From CAZFAT01 sp964517075 (GTDB taxonomy: Bacteria > Acidobacteriota > Vicinamibacteria > Vicinamibacterales > SCN-69-37): 22,645 bases of DNA. The translations under genes were made by a program, and so were the position numbers. This document shows positions 21,364 to 22,645 of the stretch, piece after piece. The notes beneath the pieces are model-generated. The model had not been told where the DNA came from. It did not search any database and saw nothing but the letters and a program-made list of their open reading frames with translations. Positions within the stretch are counted from its first letter, which is position 1. The number at the start of each line of letters is the position of its first letter. Where the stretch lies: the NCBI GenBank assembly GCA_964517075.1, contig CAZFAT010000200.1, forward strand, positions 1 to 22,645, given 5' to 3'.

Positions 21364-22645
21364 ATGAGTCGCGAGAAGGTTCTGCGCCTTGGGTCCGCGC
21401 TCATCGTCATGGTCGTGTCCTCGTCAATCCAGCCTCCGGCACAGTCGGATCAATCCGCGACGGCGAACACCGGGGTCCTCGCCGGACGCGTGGTCGACGC
21501 GGTCACCGGGGAGCCTGTCGCAGGCGCCAGACTCAACCTCAACCTGGTCACCCCGTCAGCGGCGGTCCGCGCCGCGATCCGTGATCCCCGAGTGCCCTCT
21601 CCAGGACTGCGGGCGACCAACGAACTGGGACAGTTCCGGTACGACGCGGTCGAGCCTGGGCGGTTCCGCCTCCGGGTGACCGCGCCAGGCTATGTGTCCT
21701 CGTCCCTGGCGGCGCAGGCGTCCTGGGAAGGGTTTGCGAGCAGCACCGAGCATGAGCTGGCCCCGGGCGAACGGCTGACCGATCTCCTGATCCGTATGTG
21801 GCCGAGCGGCTCGGTCAGCGGCACCGTCCGCGACGAGCACGGCGAGCCCATCGTCAAGGCCACCGTCCAGCTTCTGAGGCGAGTGGAGCTGTTCGGTCAG
21901 CCGAGTTGGCAAACGGCGTTCAGCCGGGACGAGACCGACGATCGCGGAATGTACGACCTCGGGGCCCGTACCCTGAATGTCGCCAATGTCGTCGGGGCGC
22001 CCACGCTGCCGGGCCCCGGCGCTGGCGAGTACTTGGTAGTCGTGAGGCCTGGACCATCGGCAGCGGGCGTCTCGACCTTCGAGGGCCCCTTGTTCGCTCC
22101 CGGTGTCCGTTTTGCCTCCGCTGCGCAGGTGATCTCGCTTGAGGATGCGGAGCATCGTGTGGGTGTGGACATCGTCGTCCCAAGTGGGCCGCCACCTGGG
22201 CGGTTCGCCGTGTCCGGGCGGCTGATCGGCGCCGGGACTCTGCGGACGCCGGTGCGTGTCCATCTCGTGCCGCGCGATGCGCTCGGCGAGATGGCGACCA
22301 TCGAGAGTTTCGCCGCCACCGCGGATGTGTCAGGCCGCTTCACGTTCACCCACATCCCGGCGGGCGAGTATCGCCTCCAGGCGTGGCAGTTCCCCGAAGT
22401 GTCGCCGCAGGCCTTCCAGGTGTTGCAGGGAGGGTCGGCTCGGATTCCCGGAGGCTACGGACGCCCGCTCGTGCCGCTCCCGGCCGGCCCCACCTGGGTC
22501 GCGGACCTGCCCCTGACGATCGAGGGACAAGTCAACGACCTGGCCGTTCCCATGCAGGCGGGGGCGCGCATCAGAGGGCGCGTCCGCTTCGAGGGGGACC
22601 GGCGTCCTCCGCAGGGTGAGGAGCTCACGGCGATTCCGGTCGCGA
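21364..22645 (+). CDS. Secreted carboxypeptidase-regulatory-like (Ig-fold repeat) protein, 3' end outside window
   Basis: An open frame of 427 codons runs from the ATG at 21364 to the right edge without a stop, so the gene is cut. A GGGAGAGG stretch (21346-21353) precedes the start by 10 nt. The N-terminus has a short signal-like hydrophobic run (LRLGSALIVMVVSSS). It is followed by a carboxypeptidase D regulatory-like domain (about 37-112: GVLAGRVVDAVTGEPVAGARL ... LGQFRYDAVEPGRFRLRVTAPGY, as two adjoining blocks). A second unit begins near 150 (SGSVSGTVRDEHGEPIVKATV), a third around 285 (FAVSGRLIGAG) with SGRFTFTHIPAGEYRLQA, and a further start at GARIRGRVRFEG near the edge. These are tandem beta-sandwich modules typical of large secreted acidobacterial proteins; the role (adhesion, scaffold or part of a TonB-receptor-like protein) cannot be decided from this part. 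Confidence 0.85.
   Translation, partial: MSREKVLRLGSALIVMVVSSSIQPPAQSDQSATANTGVLAGRVVDAVTGEPVAGARLNLNLVTPSAAVRAAIRDPRVPSPGLRATNELGQFRYDAVEPGRFRLRVTAPGYVSSSLAAQASWEGFASSTEHELAPGERLTDLLIRMWPSGSVSGTVRDEHGEPIVKATVQLLRRVELFGQPSWQTAFSRDETDDRGMYDLGARTLNVANVVGAPTLPGPGAGEYLVVVRPGPSAAGVSTFEGPLFAPGVRFASAAQVISLEDAEHRVGVDIVVPSGPPPGRFAVSGRLIGAGTLRTPVRVHLVPRDALGEMATIESFAATADVSGRFTFTHIPAGEYRLQAWQFPEVSPQAFQVLQGGSARIPGGYGRPLVPLPAGPTWVADLPLTIEGQVNDLAVPMQAGARIRGRVRFEGDRRPPQGEELTAIPVA

Overview
The window is GC-rich and densely coded. It suggests a soil-type Acidobacteriota, most likely class Vicinamibacteria. This rests on three inferences: Tat-exported Gfo/Idh/MocA and TIM-barrel proteins carrying Gly/Arg-rich inserts, a DUF1080 and carboxypeptidase-regulatory repertoire, and short intergenic hairpin repeats of kinds I associate with that phylum. 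No 16S gene or other marker is present, so the placement is tentative. I saw no tRNA, rRNA, insertion sequence, integrase or CRISPR array. No gene-free gap exceeds about 260 bases.

Positions 2-448 hold the 3' end of a plus-strand DUF4832-type gene. From 478 to 10239 eight minus-strand genes follow: a DinB-like lipoprotein, a DUF1080 3-keto-glycoside hydrolase/lyase-like protein, a Tat-exported metallophosphoesterase, a Tat-exported xylose-isomerase-like TIM barrel, two tandem paralogous Tat-exported Gfo/Idh/MocA oxidoreductases, a secreted PIG-L deacetylase and a TolC-family outer-membrane protein. The oxidoreductases, TIM barrel and DUF1080 protein together resemble the oxidise-then-cleave 3-keto-glycoside route, probably periplasmic here. 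A divergent plus-strand DUF4159 gene lies at 10338-11120.

From 18258 down to 11278 runs a compact minus-strand operon: alanine/serine-glyoxylate aminotransferase, lactate/glycolate permease, glcD, glcE, glcF. The first four genes overlap their neighbours by 20, 4 and 1 nt. This reads as a complete glycolate route: import, oxidation to glyoxylate, transamination to glycine. Only the glcE-glcF junction is opened, by a 61-nt gap holding a hairpin repeat.

The right end has a secreted BNR/Asp-box sialidase-like gene (plus). It overlaps tail-to-tail with an ABC-2 permease (minus) that has an extra membrane segment, a Pro/Ala-rich linker and an unrecognised C-terminal domain. A carboxypeptidase-regulatory-domain protein then runs off the right edge.

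The most unusual signal is in the gaps. Almost every intergenic gap above about 60 nt contains a hairpin-forming element from one of several recurring classes. The classes are: inverted arrays of 7-nt units centred on TTCGAA (two clean copies spanning about 56 nt, plus two partial ones), inverted arrays of 9-nt ATGAAG-type units (two, plus one degraded), a short GC stem with a 4-nt loop (three copies), an AGGTCGGCC-type stem (one full, one partial), a UUCG-capped stem and a 22-bp perfect palindrome. The unit-phased inverted arrays look like a dispersed repeat system that deserves genome-wide study.
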